Assembly (NCBI RefSeq): GCF_002101785.1
Contig: NZ_LQPJ01000156.1
Span: 1-64,000 of the forward strand
Length of the DNA: 64,000 nucleotides
Direction: 5' to 3'
DNA from: Mycobacterium palustre
GTDB lineage: Bacteria; Actinomycetota; Actinomycetes; Mycobacteriales; Mycobacteriaceae
The translations under genes and the position numbers were made by a program. Shown here piece by piece: positions 44,612-53,240 of this stretch. Numbering within the stretch: the first letter of the stretch is position 1; the number at the start of each line of letters is the position of its first letter. A model generated the notes under the pieces. That model was not told the origin of the DNA. It worked only from the letters and a program-made list of their open reading frames with translations, and ran no database searches.

Positions 44612-45967
44612 TTAGGGTACCATCGCCCGAAGTCGTTGGGGCAGCGATCGTTTCGAGGGATACGGGCCCAGGACGGCGGCGCCGTAGCTCTTGGTCAGCA
44701 GGCGGCGGGCCACCGCGTTGACCTCGTCGACGGTGACCGCGTCGATCTGTTGCAGGGTGTGCTCGATGCTGCGGTGTTTGCCGTAGTTCAGTTCGCTGCG
44801 GCCGATGCGGCTCATCCGGGAGCTGGAGTCCTCCAGCCCGAGGACCAGCCCGCCGCGCAGCGACCCCTTGGCGATGCGGCATTCCGCCTCGGTGATGCCG
44901 TCGCGCGCCACCGATTGGAGCACCTCGCCGGTCACGGCCATCACGTCGGCGAAGCGCTCGGGCAGGCAGGCGGCATACACCGACAGCGCGCCGCTGTCGG
45001 CGAAGATGTCCAGCGCCGAATAGACCGAGTAGGCCAGCCCGCGCAGCTCGCGGACCTCCTGGAACAGCCGCGAGCTCAGCCCGCCGCCCAGCGCGGTGTG
45101 CAGCACCGACAGCGCCCAGCGATGCTCCCAGCCGCGCCCGGGGGTGCGGACGCCCAGCGACACGTGGGTCTGCTCGGCGTCGCGGTTGACCAGCGTCAGC
45201 CCGGGGCGCCCGGCGACCCGGCCGGCGCCCTTGCGCGGGGCGAGGGGCTTGCGGCCGCGCACCAGGTGCGGCCCGAAGTGCTCGCGCACCAACGCGATCA
45301 CCTCGTCGTGGTCGACGTTGCCGGCCACCGCGACGACCATCCGCTCCGGGGTGTAGCGCCGCACGTGAAACGAGTGCAGCTGGGCCCGCGTCATCGCCGA
45401 CACCGAGTCCGCGGTGCCGATCACCGGGCGGCCCACGGGGTGGTCGCCGAACAGCGCGCCCAAAAACAGGTCTCCCAGCGCATCCTCGGGGTCGTCGTCG
45501 CGCATGGCGATCTCCTCGAGGACGACGTCGCGCTCCAGCTCGACGTCTTCGGCCGCGCAGCGCCCGTTGAGCACCACGTCGGCGACCAGGTCGACGGCCA
45601 GGGCCAAATCGCTGTCGAGCACGTGGGCGTAGTAGCAGGTGTGCTCCTTGGCGGTGAACGCGTTCAGCTCGCCGCCGACGGCGTCCATCGCCTGCGCGAT
45701 GTCGACGGCCGTGCGGGTCGGGGTCGACTTGAACAGCAGGTGCTCGAGGAAGTGCGCGGCCCCGGCCACGGTGGCACCCTCGTCGCGCGAACCGACGCCG
45801 ACCCAGACCCCGACCGACGCCGAGCGCACCGCGGGCAGGTACTCGGTGACCACCCGCAGGCCGCCCGGCAAAGTGGTGCGGCGCAGCGCGGCCTGGGGTT
45901 CGGGTTTCGCTGCGGCGCCGTGGCGGCCCCGCCGCAGCGCGGGGTCAGCTGCTCGCGGTCGCGGCAT
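44612..45967 (-). CDS. pepR: M16-family zinc protease PepR (Rv2782c homologue)
   Basis: 451 residues from ATG 45967. The inverted zinc motif HxxEH is in AAHFLEHLLFKSTPTR, with the distal Glu in VLEEIAMRDDDPEDALGD. C-terminal M16 partner domain includes GGGLSSRLFQEVRELRGLAYSVY. Homologous to mitochondrial processing peptidase; the target is unknown. It overlaps the pnp stop by 23 bases, and mycobacteria keep the pnp-pepR pair. Confidence 0.92.
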   Translation of the reverse strand: MPRPRAADPALRRGRHGAAAKPEPQAALRRTTLPGGLRVVTEYLPAVRSASVGVWVGVGSRDEGATVAGAAHFLEHLLFKSTPTRTAVDIAQAMDAVGGELNAFTAKEHTCYYAHVLDSDLALAVDLVADVVLNGRCAAEDVELERDVVLEEIAMRDDDPEDALGDLFLGALFGDHPVGRPVIGTADSVSAMTRAQLHSFHVRRYTPERMVVAVAGNVDHDEVIALVREHFGPHLVRGRKPLAPRKGAGRVAGRPGLTLVNRDAEQTHVSLGVRTPGRGWEHRWALSVLHTALGGGLSSRLFQEVRELRGLAYSVYSALDIFADSGALSVYAACLPERFADVMAVTGEVLQSVARDGITEAECRIAKGSLRGGLVLGLEDSSSRMSRIGRSELNYGKHRSIEHTLQQIDAVTVDEVNAVARRLLTKSYGAAVLGPYPSKRSLPQRLRAMVP

Positions 45968-48233
45968 CGGCAGGGGCGGCCGCCTGAGGGCGCGCGGAGT
46001 CGGCGTGGGCTGCGCTGTCTTCCTCGACCAGCACCAGCGAGATCTTGCCCCGCTTGTCGATGTCGGCGATCTCCACGCGTAGCTTGTCGCCGACGTTCAC
46101 CACGTCCTCGACCTTGGCGATGCGCTTGCCCTTGCCCAGCTTCGAGATGTGCACCAGGCCGTCGCGGCCGGGCAGCAGCGACACGAAGGCGCCGAAATCC
46201 GTTGTCTTGACCACGGTTCCGAGGAACCGCTCGCCAACGGTGGGCAGCTGCGGGTTGGCGATCGCGTTGATCCGGTCGATCGCGGCCTGCGCCGAGGGGC
46301 CGTCGGTGGCGCCGACGAACACGGTGCCGTCGTCCTCGATCGAGATCTGCGCGCCGGTCTCCTCGGTGATGGCGTTGATGACCTTGCCCTTGGGCCCGAT
46401 GACCTCGCCGATCTTGTCGACGGGGACCTTGATGGTGGTCACCCGCGGCGCGTACGGGCTCATTTCGTCGGGGGCGTCGATGGCCTCGGCCATCACCTCG
46501 AGGATGGTCAGCCGGGCGTCCTTGGCCTGCGCCAGCGCACCCGCGAGGACCTGCGACGGGATGCCGTCGAGCTTGGTGTCGAGCTGCAGCGCGGTGACGA
46601 AGTCCTTGGTGCCGGCGCACTTGAAGTCCATGTCGCCGAACGCGTCCTCGGCGCCCAGGATGTCGGTCAGGGTGACGAAGCGGCGCTCGGTGCGGCCGTC
46701 GACGTCGACGTCGTCGGAGACCAGGCCCATGGCGATGCCGGCCACCGGCGCCTTGAGCGGCACGCCGGCGTTGAGCAGCGCCAGCGTGGACGCGCACACC
46801 GACCCCATCGACGTCGAGCCGTTGGAGCCCAGCGCCTCGGACACCTGCCGGATCGCGTACGGGAACTCCTCGACGCTGGGCAGCACCGGGATCAGGGCCC
46901 GCTCGGCCAGCGCGCCGTGCCCGATCTCGCGCCGCTTGGGCGAGCCCACCCGCCCGGTCTCGCCGGTCGAATACGGCGGGAAGTTGTAGTGGTGCATGTA
47001 GCGCTTGGTGGTTTCGGGCCCCAGCGAGTCGATCTGCTGGGCCATCTTCATCATGTCCAGCGTTGTGATGCCCAGGATCTGGGTCTCGCCGCGCTCGAAC
47101 AGCGCGCTGCCATGCGCCCGCGGCACGACGGCGACCTCGGCGCTCAACGCGCGGATGTCCGTGATGCCGCGGCCGTCGATGCGGAAGTGGTCGGTCAGGA
47201 TGCGCTGGCGCACCAGCTTTTTGGTCAGCGAGCGGAACGCGGCGCTGACCTCCTTTTCGCGGCCCTCGTAGGTCTCGGCGAGGCGCGCGACCACCTCGGC
47301 CTTGAGCTCGTCGGTGCGCGCGTCACGCTCGGCCTTGCCGCCGATGGTCAGCGCCTTGGCCAGCTCGTCGGTGGCCACCGAGGCCACCGAGTAGTAGACG
47401 TCGTCGCCGTAGTCGGGGAACACCGGGTACTCGCCGGTGGGCTTGGCCGCGGCGTCGGCCAGCTCCTGCTGCGCGGCGCACAGCGCGGCGATGAACGGCT
47501 TGGCGGCCTCGAGGCCTTCGGCCACAACGCTTTCCGTCGGCGCCTGGGCGCCGCCCTCGACGAGGGCGATGACGTTCTCGGTGGCCTCAGCCTCGACCAT
47601 CATGATCGCCACGTCCGGCTTGCCCTGATCACCGGGCTGCTCGCCGACGATGCGACCGGCCACCACCATGTCGAACACGGCCCGCTCCAGCTGCTCGACG
47701 GTGGGGAACGCCACCCAGGTGCCGTCGATCAGCGCCACTCGAACTCCCCCGATGGGGCCGGAGAACGGCAGGCCGCCCAGCTGGGTGGACGCCGACGCGG
47801 CGTTGATCGCCAGCACGTCGTACAGGTCGTTGGGGTCCAGGCTCAGGATCGTCACGACCACCTGGATCTCGTTGCGCAGCCCGGAAACGAACGACGGGCG
47901 CAGCGGGCGGTCGATCAGCCGGCAGGTCAGGATCGCGTCGGTGGAGGGACGGCCCTCGCGGCGGAAGAACGAGCCGGGGATGCGGCCGGCGGCGTACATC
48001 CGCTCCTCGACGTCGACGGTCAGCGGGAAGAAGTCGAAGTGCTCCTTGGGGGTCTTGCTGGCGGTGGTCGCCGACAACAGCATGTTCTCGTCGTCCAGGT
48101 AGGCGACCACGGCGCCGGCGGCCTGCTGGGCCAGCCTGCCGGTCTCGAAACGGACGGTGCGGGTGCCGAAGCTCCCGTTGTCGATGATGGCGGTCGCCTC
48201 GAAGACGCCCTCTTCAATTTCAGCTACAGACAT
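45945..48233 (-). CDS. pnp: Polyribonucleotide nucleotidyltransferase (PNPase, GpsI)
   Basis: 762 residues from ATG 48233. Two RNase PH domains are visible (FFRREGRPSTDAILTCRLID; the second with GALAERALIPVLPS and SNGSTSMGSVCASTLALLNA), followed by a KH domain (KIGEVIGPKGKVINAITEET) and an S1 domain (FLGTVVKTTDFGAFVSLLPG). A phosphorolytic 3'-to-5' exonuclease working with RNase J and RNase E; guanosine pentaphosphate synthetase is its old name in actinobacteria. Compared with Mtb (752) it has a small insertion near VGEQPGDQGKPDVAIMM. Confidence 0.96.
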   Translation of the reverse strand: MSVAEIEEGVFEATAIIDNGSFGTRTVRFETGRLAQQAAGAVVAYLDDENMLLSATTASKTPKEHFDFFPLTVDVEERMYAAGRIPGSFFRREGRPSTDAILTCRLIDRPLRPSFVSGLRNEIQVVVTILSLDPNDLYDVLAINAASASTQLGGLPFSGPIGGVRVALIDGTWVAFPTVEQLERAVFDMVVAGRIVGEQPGDQGKPDVAIMMVEAEATENVIALVEGGAQAPTESVVAEGLEAAKPFIAALCAAQQELADAAAKPTGEYPVFPDYGDDVYYSVASVATDELAKALTIGGKAERDARTDELKAEVVARLAETYEGREKEVSAAFRSLTKKLVRQRILTDHFRIDGRGITDIRALSAEVAVVPRAHGSALFERGETQILGITTLDMMKMAQQIDSLGPETTKRYMHHYNFPPYSTGETGRVGSPKRREIGHGALAERALIPVLPSVEEFPYAIRQVSEALGSNGSTSMGSVCASTLALLNAGVPLKAPVAGIAMGLVSDDVDVDGRTERRFVTLTDILGAEDAFGDMDFKCAGTKDFVTALQLDTKLDGIPSQVLAGALAQAKDARLTILEVMAEAIDAPDEMSPYAPRVTTIKVPVDKIGEVIGPKGKVINAITEETGAQISIEDDGTVFVGATDGPSAQAAIDRINAIANPQLPTVGERFLGTVVKTTDFGAFVSLLPGRDGLVHISKLGKGKRIAKVEDVVNVGDKLRVEIADIDKRGKISLVLVEEDSAAHADSARPQAAAPADAATASS

Positions 48234-48551
48234 GGGTGTCCGTATGGCCTCTCTCAAGTTATCGGCTTTTTCGCGCGCCCACGCAAAACCCGGAAGAGCA
48301 CGAGTCTGAATGCGGCTACGGCCATCGATCGAAGCGGCCGACCTGCCCCAGATCCGGAGAGCCCGGCAGCCACTACCGAAGACCGCCCGACGCAGACGGG
48401 GCTGCTTGGGGACGTGCATAGCGGCACGCTGGAACGGCACGCGCGGATCTGCGCGAACCGCACCGTTTGCTCGGGGCGAACCGGCCCAGAACACTCCCAC
48501 TCTACACGGGCGAACGTGGCCCGCCAGAGGGACCGGCGGATTTGCCGGGCG
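48234..48551. other. 318-base gap between rpsO and pnp; lppU absent
   Basis: No convincing gene is seen on either strand. Near the pnp end, minus-strand TAACTT (48256-48261) followed by GAGAGAGG may be promoter and ribosome site. Near the rpsO end CCGCC (48521-48525) pairs with GGCGG (48535-48539), a weak hairpin without a T-run. In Mtb this gap holds lppU (Rv2784c). Confidence 0.55.
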
Positions 48552-48821
48552 TCAGCGACGCAGGCCCAGCCGCTCGACCAGCGAGCGGTAGCGCTCCACG
48601 TCGATCTGCGACACGTACTTGAGCAGCCGGCGCCGGCGGCCCACCAGCAGCAGCAGTCCGCGCCGCGAGTGGTGGTCATGCTTGTGCACCTTGAGGTGCT
48701 CGGTGAGGTCCGCGATCCGCTTGGTCAGCAGGGCAACCTGCGCCTCCGGCGACCCGGTGTCGGTCTCGTGCAGGCCGTAGGTGGCCAGGATTTCTTTCTT
48801 CTGCTCGGCAGTCAGCGCCAC
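48552..48821 (-). CDS. rpsO: 30S ribosomal protein S15
   Basis: 89 residues, the standard length. MALTAEQKKEILATYGLHET opens the protein, with the family signature DTGSPEAQVALLTKRIADLT and the RNA-binding HDHHSRRGLLLLVGRRRRLLKYV. S15 binds the central domain of 16S rRNA. In many bacteria S15 represses its own mRNA and pairs with pnp in one operon; here the 318-base gap leaves room for processing sites. Confidence 0.97.
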   Translation of the reverse strand: MALTAEQKKEILATYGLHETDTGSPEAQVALLTKRIADLTEHLKVHKHDHHSRRGLLLLVGRRRRLLKYVSQIDVERYRSLVERLGLRR

Positions 48822-48933
48822 GAATACATCTCCATCGATTGGTCCGCGATCTAAGATTTCACGGCGCGGCCACCGCGAACCGCAGCGCGCGCCGATGTCA
48901 ACGGGCAGTTTATCAGCCGCGCGCCGCCGACCC

Positions 48934-49905
48934 TCAATCCGTGAGCAGGGTGCGGGCCCGTTCGGTGTCGTCGCCCATCGCGGCGATCAGGTCCTTCACC
49001 GAATCGAACCTGCGCTGCCCGCGGATGCGCGCCACGAAGTCCAGCGCCACGTGCTGCCCGTACAGGTCGGCGGTGGTGTCCAGCACGAAGGCCTCGACGG
49101 TGCGGGTGCGCCCGGAGAAGGTGGGGTTGGTGCCGACCGACACGGCGGCCTGGTAACGCTCCCCGGGGATGACGGTGCCGGTCACCGGGCCGTGCCCCAG
49201 CACGGTGAACCAGGCGGCGTACACGCCGTCGGCGGGGATCGCCGAGTACATCGGCGGGGCCACGTTGGCGGTGGGAAAGCCCAGCTCCGTGCCGCGCCCC
49301 TCGCCCCGGACGACGACGCCCTCGACGCGGTGCGGGCGGCCCAGCGCCTCGGCCGCGGCCACCACGTCGCCGGCGTCCACGCACGAGCGGATGTAGGTGG
49401 ACGAGAACGTCACGGTCTCGTTGCTGTGGTGCTCGGAGAGCAGCGACATCGCTTCCACCGCGAAGCCGAACCGCTCGCCCGCGCGGCGCAGGGTCTCAAC
49501 GTCGCCGGCCGCCTTCTTGCCGAACGTGAAGTTCTCCCCCACCACGACCTCCACCACGTGCAGGTTTTCCACGAGCAGCTCGTGGACGTAGCGCTCCGGG
49601 GTGAGCTTCATGAAGTCGCTGGTGAAAGGCATCACCAGGAAGACGTCGATGCCCAGTTCCTCGACCAGCTCGGCCCGGCGAGTCAGCGTCGTCAGCTGCG
49701 CGGGGTGGCTGCCGGGATAGACCACTTCCATCGGGTGCGGGTCGAAGGTCATCAGCACGGTCGGCACGTTGCGGGCGCGGCCGGCCTTGACCGCGTGCGC
49801 GATCAGCTCGGCGTGGCCCCTGTGCACGCCGTCGAACACCCCGATGGTGAGCACGCATCTGCCCCAGTCCGTGGGAATCTCGTCTTGGCCGCGCCACCGC
49901 TGCAC
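48934..49905 (-). CDS. ribF: Bifunctional riboflavin kinase / FAD synthetase
   Basis: 323 residues from GTG 49905 (VQRWRGQDEIPTDWGRCVLT). N-terminal nucleotidyltransferase: CVLTIGVFDGVHRGHAELIA, TFDPHPMEVVYPG, FTFGKKAAGDVETL. C-terminal riboflavin kinase: GRGTELGFPTANVAPP with the PTAN motif, and NPTFSGRTRTVEAFVLD. Makes FMN and FAD from riboflavin and ATP. The longer frame to 49995 runs into sirR. Divergent from sirR. Confidence 0.95.
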   Translation of the reverse strand: MQRWRGQDEIPTDWGRCVLTIGVFDGVHRGHAELIAHAVKAGRARNVPTVLMTFDPHPMEVVYPGSHPAQLTTLTRRAELVEELGIDVFLVMPFTSDFMKLTPERYVHELLVENLHVVEVVVGENFTFGKKAAGDVETLRRAGERFGFAVEAMSLLSEHHSNETVTFSSTYIRSCVDAGDVVAAAEALGRPHRVEGVVVRGEGRGTELGFPTANVAPPMYSAIPADGVYAAWFTVLGHGPVTGTVIPGERYQAAVSVGTNPTFSGRTRTVEAFVLDTTADLYGQHVALDFVARIRGQRRFDSVKDLIAAMGDDTERARTLLTD

Positions 49906-49949
49906 GACCGCAAGCCTACGGCGCCGCGCCGGATCAGGCCTGGGTTGCC

Positions 49950-49955
49950 TAGACT
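49950..49955 (+). promoter_or_regulatory. -10 box for sirR
   Basis: TAGACT, with 8 bases to GTG 49964 and no ribosome binding site; the transcript is likely leaderless or nearly so. Confidence 0.5.
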
Positions 49956-49963
49956 TTTTGCTT

Positions 49964-50668
49964 GTGAGGGCTGATGACGAGCCTGGCGGCATCACCGCGG
50001 TCGGCCAGGACTATCTGAAGGTCATCTGGAATGCCCAGGAGTGGTCCACCGACGGCCGCCCCGAAAAGGTCAGCACCAAGATGCTGGCCGAGAAGATCGG
50101 GGTGTCGGCCAGCACGGCGTCGGAGTCGATCCGCAAGCTCGCCGAGCAGGGCCTGGTCGATCACGAGAAGTACGGCGCGGTGACGCTGACCGAGGCCGGG
50201 CGCCGCGCGGCGCTCGAAGTGGTGCGCCGGCACCGGCTGCTGGAGACGTTTTTGGTCAACGAGCTGGGCTACGGCTGGGACGAGGTGCACGACGAGGCCG
50301 AGGTGCTCGAGCACGCGGTGTCGGATCGGCTGGTCGCCCGCATCGACGCCAAGCTGGGGTTTCCGCAGCGGGATCCGCACGGCGACCCGATCCCGGCGTC
50401 CGACGGGCAGGTGCCCACGCCCCCGGCCCGTCAGTTGTGGGCGTGCGGAGACGGGGACACCGGGACGGTGGCCCGCATCTCCGACGCCGACCCGCAGATG
50501 CTGCGGTACTTCACCGACGTCGGGATCAGCCTCGACTCCCGGCTGCGGGTGCTGACCCGCCGCGAATTCGCCGGCATGATCTCGGTGGCGATCCAGGCCG
50601 CCGACGGCGCCGAGAGCACGGTCGACCTGGGCAGCCCGGCGGCCCGCGCGATCTGGGTGGTCGCCTAG
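49964..50668 (+). CDS. sirR: DtxR/MntR-family metal-dependent regulator SirR (Rv2788 homologue)
   Basis: 234 residues from GTG 49964. Winged helix in about 8-75: AVGQDYLKVIWNAQEW, VSTKMLAEKIGVSASTASES, IRKLAEQGLVDHEKYGAVTL. Dimerisation/metal domain: RRHRLLETFLVNELGYGWDE, HDEAEVLEHAVSDRLVARID, HGDPIPASDGQ, and a C-terminal FeoA/SH3-like domain. In Mtb, Rv2788 is annotated as SirR and resembles the Mn(II)-responsive MntR group. Compared with Mtb, a short TDGRPEK insertion sits in the N-terminal domain. Convergent with fadE21 across palindrome copy 2. Confidence 0.92.
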   Translation: MRADDEPGGITAVGQDYLKVIWNAQEWSTDGRPEKVSTKMLAEKIGVSASTASESIRKLAEQGLVDHEKYGAVTLTEAGRRAALEVVRRHRLLETFLVNELGYGWDEVHDEAEVLEHAVSDRLVARIDAKLGFPQRDPHGDPIPASDGQVPTPPARQLWACGDGDTGTVARISDADPQMLRYFTDVGISLDSRLRVLTRREFAGMISVAIQAADGAESTVDLGSPAARAIWVVA

Positions 50669-50678
50669 CTTCTTTGCT

Positions 50679-50740
50679 CGCCGAACGTGCTCTCAGGGCG
50701 GGATTTTCGCCGATTTGCCACCCTCAGAGCACGTTCGGCG
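50679..50740. repeat. Dispersed palindromic element, copy 2 (probable bidirectional terminator)
   Basis: Arms CGCCGAACGTGCTCT (50679-50693) and its exact complement (50726-50740), then a C-C mismatch and AGGG paired to CCCT. The mismatch type and the loop sequence show that this copy is the reverse complement of copy 1 at 3982-4043. It sits between the convergent sirR and fadE21 stops. Confidence 0.85.
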
Positions 50741-50752
50741 CACGCATGCCGT

Positions 50753-51994
50753 CTAGCTCAGCAGCCCCTTGGCGATGTGGGTGACCTGTACCTCGTTGCT
50801 GCCGGCGTAGATCATCAGCGACTTGGCGTCGCGGGCCAGCTGCTCGACCCGGTACTCGGCCATGTAGCCGTTGCCGCCGAAGAGCTGGACGGCCTCCATC
50901 GCGACGTCGGTGGCCGCCTCCGAGGAGTACAGCTTGATCGCCGACGCCTCGGCCAGCGTCAGGGGCTTGCCCGCCCGCTGCCGCTCGATGGTGTGAAACA
51001 CCATGTTCTGCACGTTCATTCGGGCGATCTCCATCTTGGCCAGCTTGAGCTGGATCAGCTGGAATTGCCCGATGTTCTTGCCCCACAGGGTCCGCGTCTT
51101 GGCGTAATCGACGCACAACCGGTGGCATTCGTCGATGATGCCCAGCGCCATCATCGCGATCCCGATCCGCTCGGCGGCGAAGTTGTCGCGCGCGCTCTCG
51201 CGGCCGTCCCCCGCCGCGTGCTGCTCGCTCTCCCCGAGCAGGCGGTCGGGGGTCAGGCGCACGTTGTCGAAGAACAGCTCGCCCGTCGGCGAGGACATCA
51301 TGCCCATCTTCTTGAACGGCTTGCCCTGCGTCAGGCCGGGCATGCCCGCGTCGAGCACGAAGACGAGCACCGGGCGGTTCCGCGTGTCCGCCGAGGCGTC
51401 CCCGTCGTCGAGCTTGGCGTAGACGACCAGCACGTCGGCGTAGGGCCCGTTGGTGATGAAGGTCTTCTGCCCGTTGAGGATGTAGGCCCCGTCTGCGTCG
51501 CCGGAGCGACGGACGGTGGTCTTCATGCCGCCGAACGCATCCGAGCCCGAGTCCGGCTCGGTGATGGCCCACGCCGCGATCTTTTTCAACGTCACCAGGT
51601 CGGGCAGCCAGCGCTCCTTCTGGGCCAGCGTGCCCCGGCTCATGATGGTCGCCGCGCCGAGTCCGAGGCTGACCGACGCGGTGCTCAGCAACCCGATGCT
51701 CACCCGGGCCAGCTCGGACACCAGCACCGCGATCATCGACGCCTGCGCGCCGCCGCCGAAACCGCCTGTGTCCGACCGCTTTTCGGTCTCCCCCGAGCGC
51801 TCGCGCTCCAGCATCGACTTGACCGATTCGGCCGCCATCGCATCGAGACCGAACTGGCTGAACAGCTTGCGGGCGATCGGGTAGGGCGACAGCTCACCGC
51901 TTTCCAGCTCGTCGAGGTGCGGGCGGATCTCCTTGTCGACGAACTGGCGGACGGCGTCCCGGACCATCAGGTCCGTGTCGGACCATTCGAACAT
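50753..51994 (-). CDS. fadE21: Acyl-CoA dehydrogenase FadE21 (Rv2789c homologue)
   Basis: 413 residues from ATG 51994. ACAD motifs: AAWAITEPDSGSDAFGGMKT, NGQKTFITNGPYADVLVVYA, KTRTLWGKNIGQFQLIQLKL, and AVQLFGGNGYMAEYRVEQLA with YAGSNEVQVTHIAKGLL at the end. FAD enzyme introducing a 2,3 double bond in acyl-CoA. It begins 7 bases after the ltp1 stop, so the two form an operon conserved with Mtb Rv2790c-Rv2789c. Confidence 0.93.
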   Translation of the reverse strand: MFEWSDTDLMVRDAVRQFVDKEIRPHLDELESGELSPYPIARKLFSQFGLDAMAAESVKSMLERERSGETEKRSDTGGFGGGAQASMIAVLVSELARVSIGLLSTASVSLGLGAATIMSRGTLAQKERWLPDLVTLKKIAAWAITEPDSGSDAFGGMKTTVRRSGDADGAYILNGQKTFITNGPYADVLVVYAKLDDGDASADTRNRPVLVFVLDAGMPGLTQGKPFKKMGMMSSPTGELFFDNVRLTPDRLLGESEQHAAGDGRESARDNFAAERIGIAMMALGIIDECHRLCVDYAKTRTLWGKNIGQFQLIQLKLAKMEIARMNVQNMVFHTIERQRAGKPLTLAEASAIKLYSSEAATDVAMEAVQLFGGNGYMAEYRVEQLARDAKSLMIYAGSNEVQVTHIAKGLLS

Positions 51995-52001
51995 GGCGCC
52001 C

Positions 52002-53192
52002 TTAGCGTTCGGCGCGCTGGTAGGCGGTCACCACCGCGGCGCCGCCGAGGCCGATGTTGTGCTGCAGCGCCGCGGTCACGTTGTCGACCTGGCGCGCCTC
52101 GGCGGTGCCCCGCAGCTGCCAGGTCAGTTCGGCGCACTGCGCCAAACCGGTGGCGCCCAACGGGTGTCCCTTGGAGATCAGCCCGCCCGACGGGTTGACC
52201 ACCCAGCGCCCGCCGTAGGTGGTGTCGCCGTTGTCGATCAGCTTGGGCGCCTCGCCGGGGCCGCAAAGGCCCAGTGCCTCGTAGAGCAGCAGCTCGTTGG
52301 CCGAGAAGCAGTCGTGCAGCTCGATCACCTGAAAGTCCTCGGGGCCCAGCCCGCACTGGTCGTAAACGCGTTGCGCCGCTTGCACGTTCATGTCGTAGCC
52401 GATGAGGTTCTTGGCGCTGCCGTCGAACGTCGAGGAGAAATCGGTGGTCATGGCCTGCCCGACGATTTCCACCGCCTGGCCCGCCAGGCCGTGGCGGTCG
52501 ACGTAGGCCTCCGAGGCCAGGATCGCCGCACCCGATCCGTCCGAGGTGGGCGAGCACTGCAGCTTGGTGAGCGGGTCGGAGATCATCCGCGCCGCCAGGA
52601 TGTCGTCAAGCGTGTAGGACTCCTGGAACTGGGCGTAGGGGTTGTTCACCGAGTGCTTGTGGTTCTTGTAGCCGATCTTGGCGAAGTGCTCGGCGGTGGT
52701 GCCGTACTGGCGCATGTGCTCGCGGCCGGCGGCGCCGAACATCCACGGCGCGACGGGCATCGCGAACTCGTCGATCTCGGCCATCGCCTTGATGTGGCGG
52801 CCCATCGGCGATTCGCGGTCGGAGGCGCCGCCGCTCAGCGCGCCCGGTTGCATCTTCTCGAAGCCGAGCGCGATCGCGCAGTCGACGATGCCGCCGCGGA
52901 TGGCCTGCGCCGCCAGGAACAGCGCGGTCGAGCCCGTGGAGCAGTTGTTGTTGACGTTGACGATCGGGATGCCGGTCATGCCGAGCTCGTAGAGCGCCCG
53001 CTGCCCGGACGTGGAATCGCCGGCGACGTAGCCCACGTAGCCCTGCTCGACGTCGCGGTAGTCGATGCCCGCGTCGGCCAGCGCGTTGGTCCCCGACTCG
53101 CGCGCCATGTCCGGGTAGTCCCAGCCCTCGCGGCGGCCCGGCTTCTCGAACTTCGTCATACCGACGCCGATGACGTAAACCTTGTTGGACAT
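52002..53192 (-). CDS. ltp1: Thiolase-superfamily lipid-transfer protein Ltp1 (Rv2790c homologue)
   Basis: 396 residues from ATG 53192. SCP-x/thiolase fold: NVNNNCSTGSTALFLAAQAI with the nucleophile-position Cys, HDCFSANELLLYEALGLC, and SKGHPLGATGLAQCAELTWQ with His. Group members act as sterol-carrier thiolases or, in cholesterol breakdown, as retro-aldolases for side chains. Upstream of fadE21 in the same operon. In Mtb IS1602 lies between ltp1 and truB; here only 48 bases separate them. Confidence 0.91.
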   Translation of the reverse strand: MSNKVYVIGVGMTKFEKPGRREGWDYPDMARESGTNALADAGIDYRDVEQGYVGYVAGDSTSGQRALYELGMTGIPIVNVNNNCSTGSTALFLAAQAIRGGIVDCAIALGFEKMQPGALSGGASDRESPMGRHIKAMAEIDEFAMPVAPWMFGAAGREHMRQYGTTAEHFAKIGYKNHKHSVNNPYAQFQESYTLDDILAARMISDPLTKLQCSPTSDGSGAAILASEAYVDRHGLAGQAVEIVGQAMTTDFSSTFDGSAKNLIGYDMNVQAAQRVYDQCGLGPEDFQVIELHDCFSANELLLYEALGLCGPGEAPKLIDNGDTTYGGRWVVNPSGGLISKGHPLGATGLAQCAELTWQLRGTAEARQVDNVTAALQHNIGLGGAAVVTAYQRAER

Positions 53193-53240
53193 ACCACGCA
53201 CCTCCGCACGGGCTCGAGACGATCCGCGCCCAGCCTATGC

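Noticed and set aside
41855..46210. A 1451-codon open frame on the plus strand
   Set aside because: It lies antisense to aldR, nitronate monooxygenase and pepR and reads through ald in the wrong frame. Composition is Arg/Gly/His/Asp biased, typical of shadow frames in G+C-rich DNA; no motifs.
48521..48539. Intrinsic terminator after rpsO
   Set aside because: Only a 5-base stem (CCGCC/GGCGG) with a 9-base loop and no T-run; mentioned in the intergenic note but not called.
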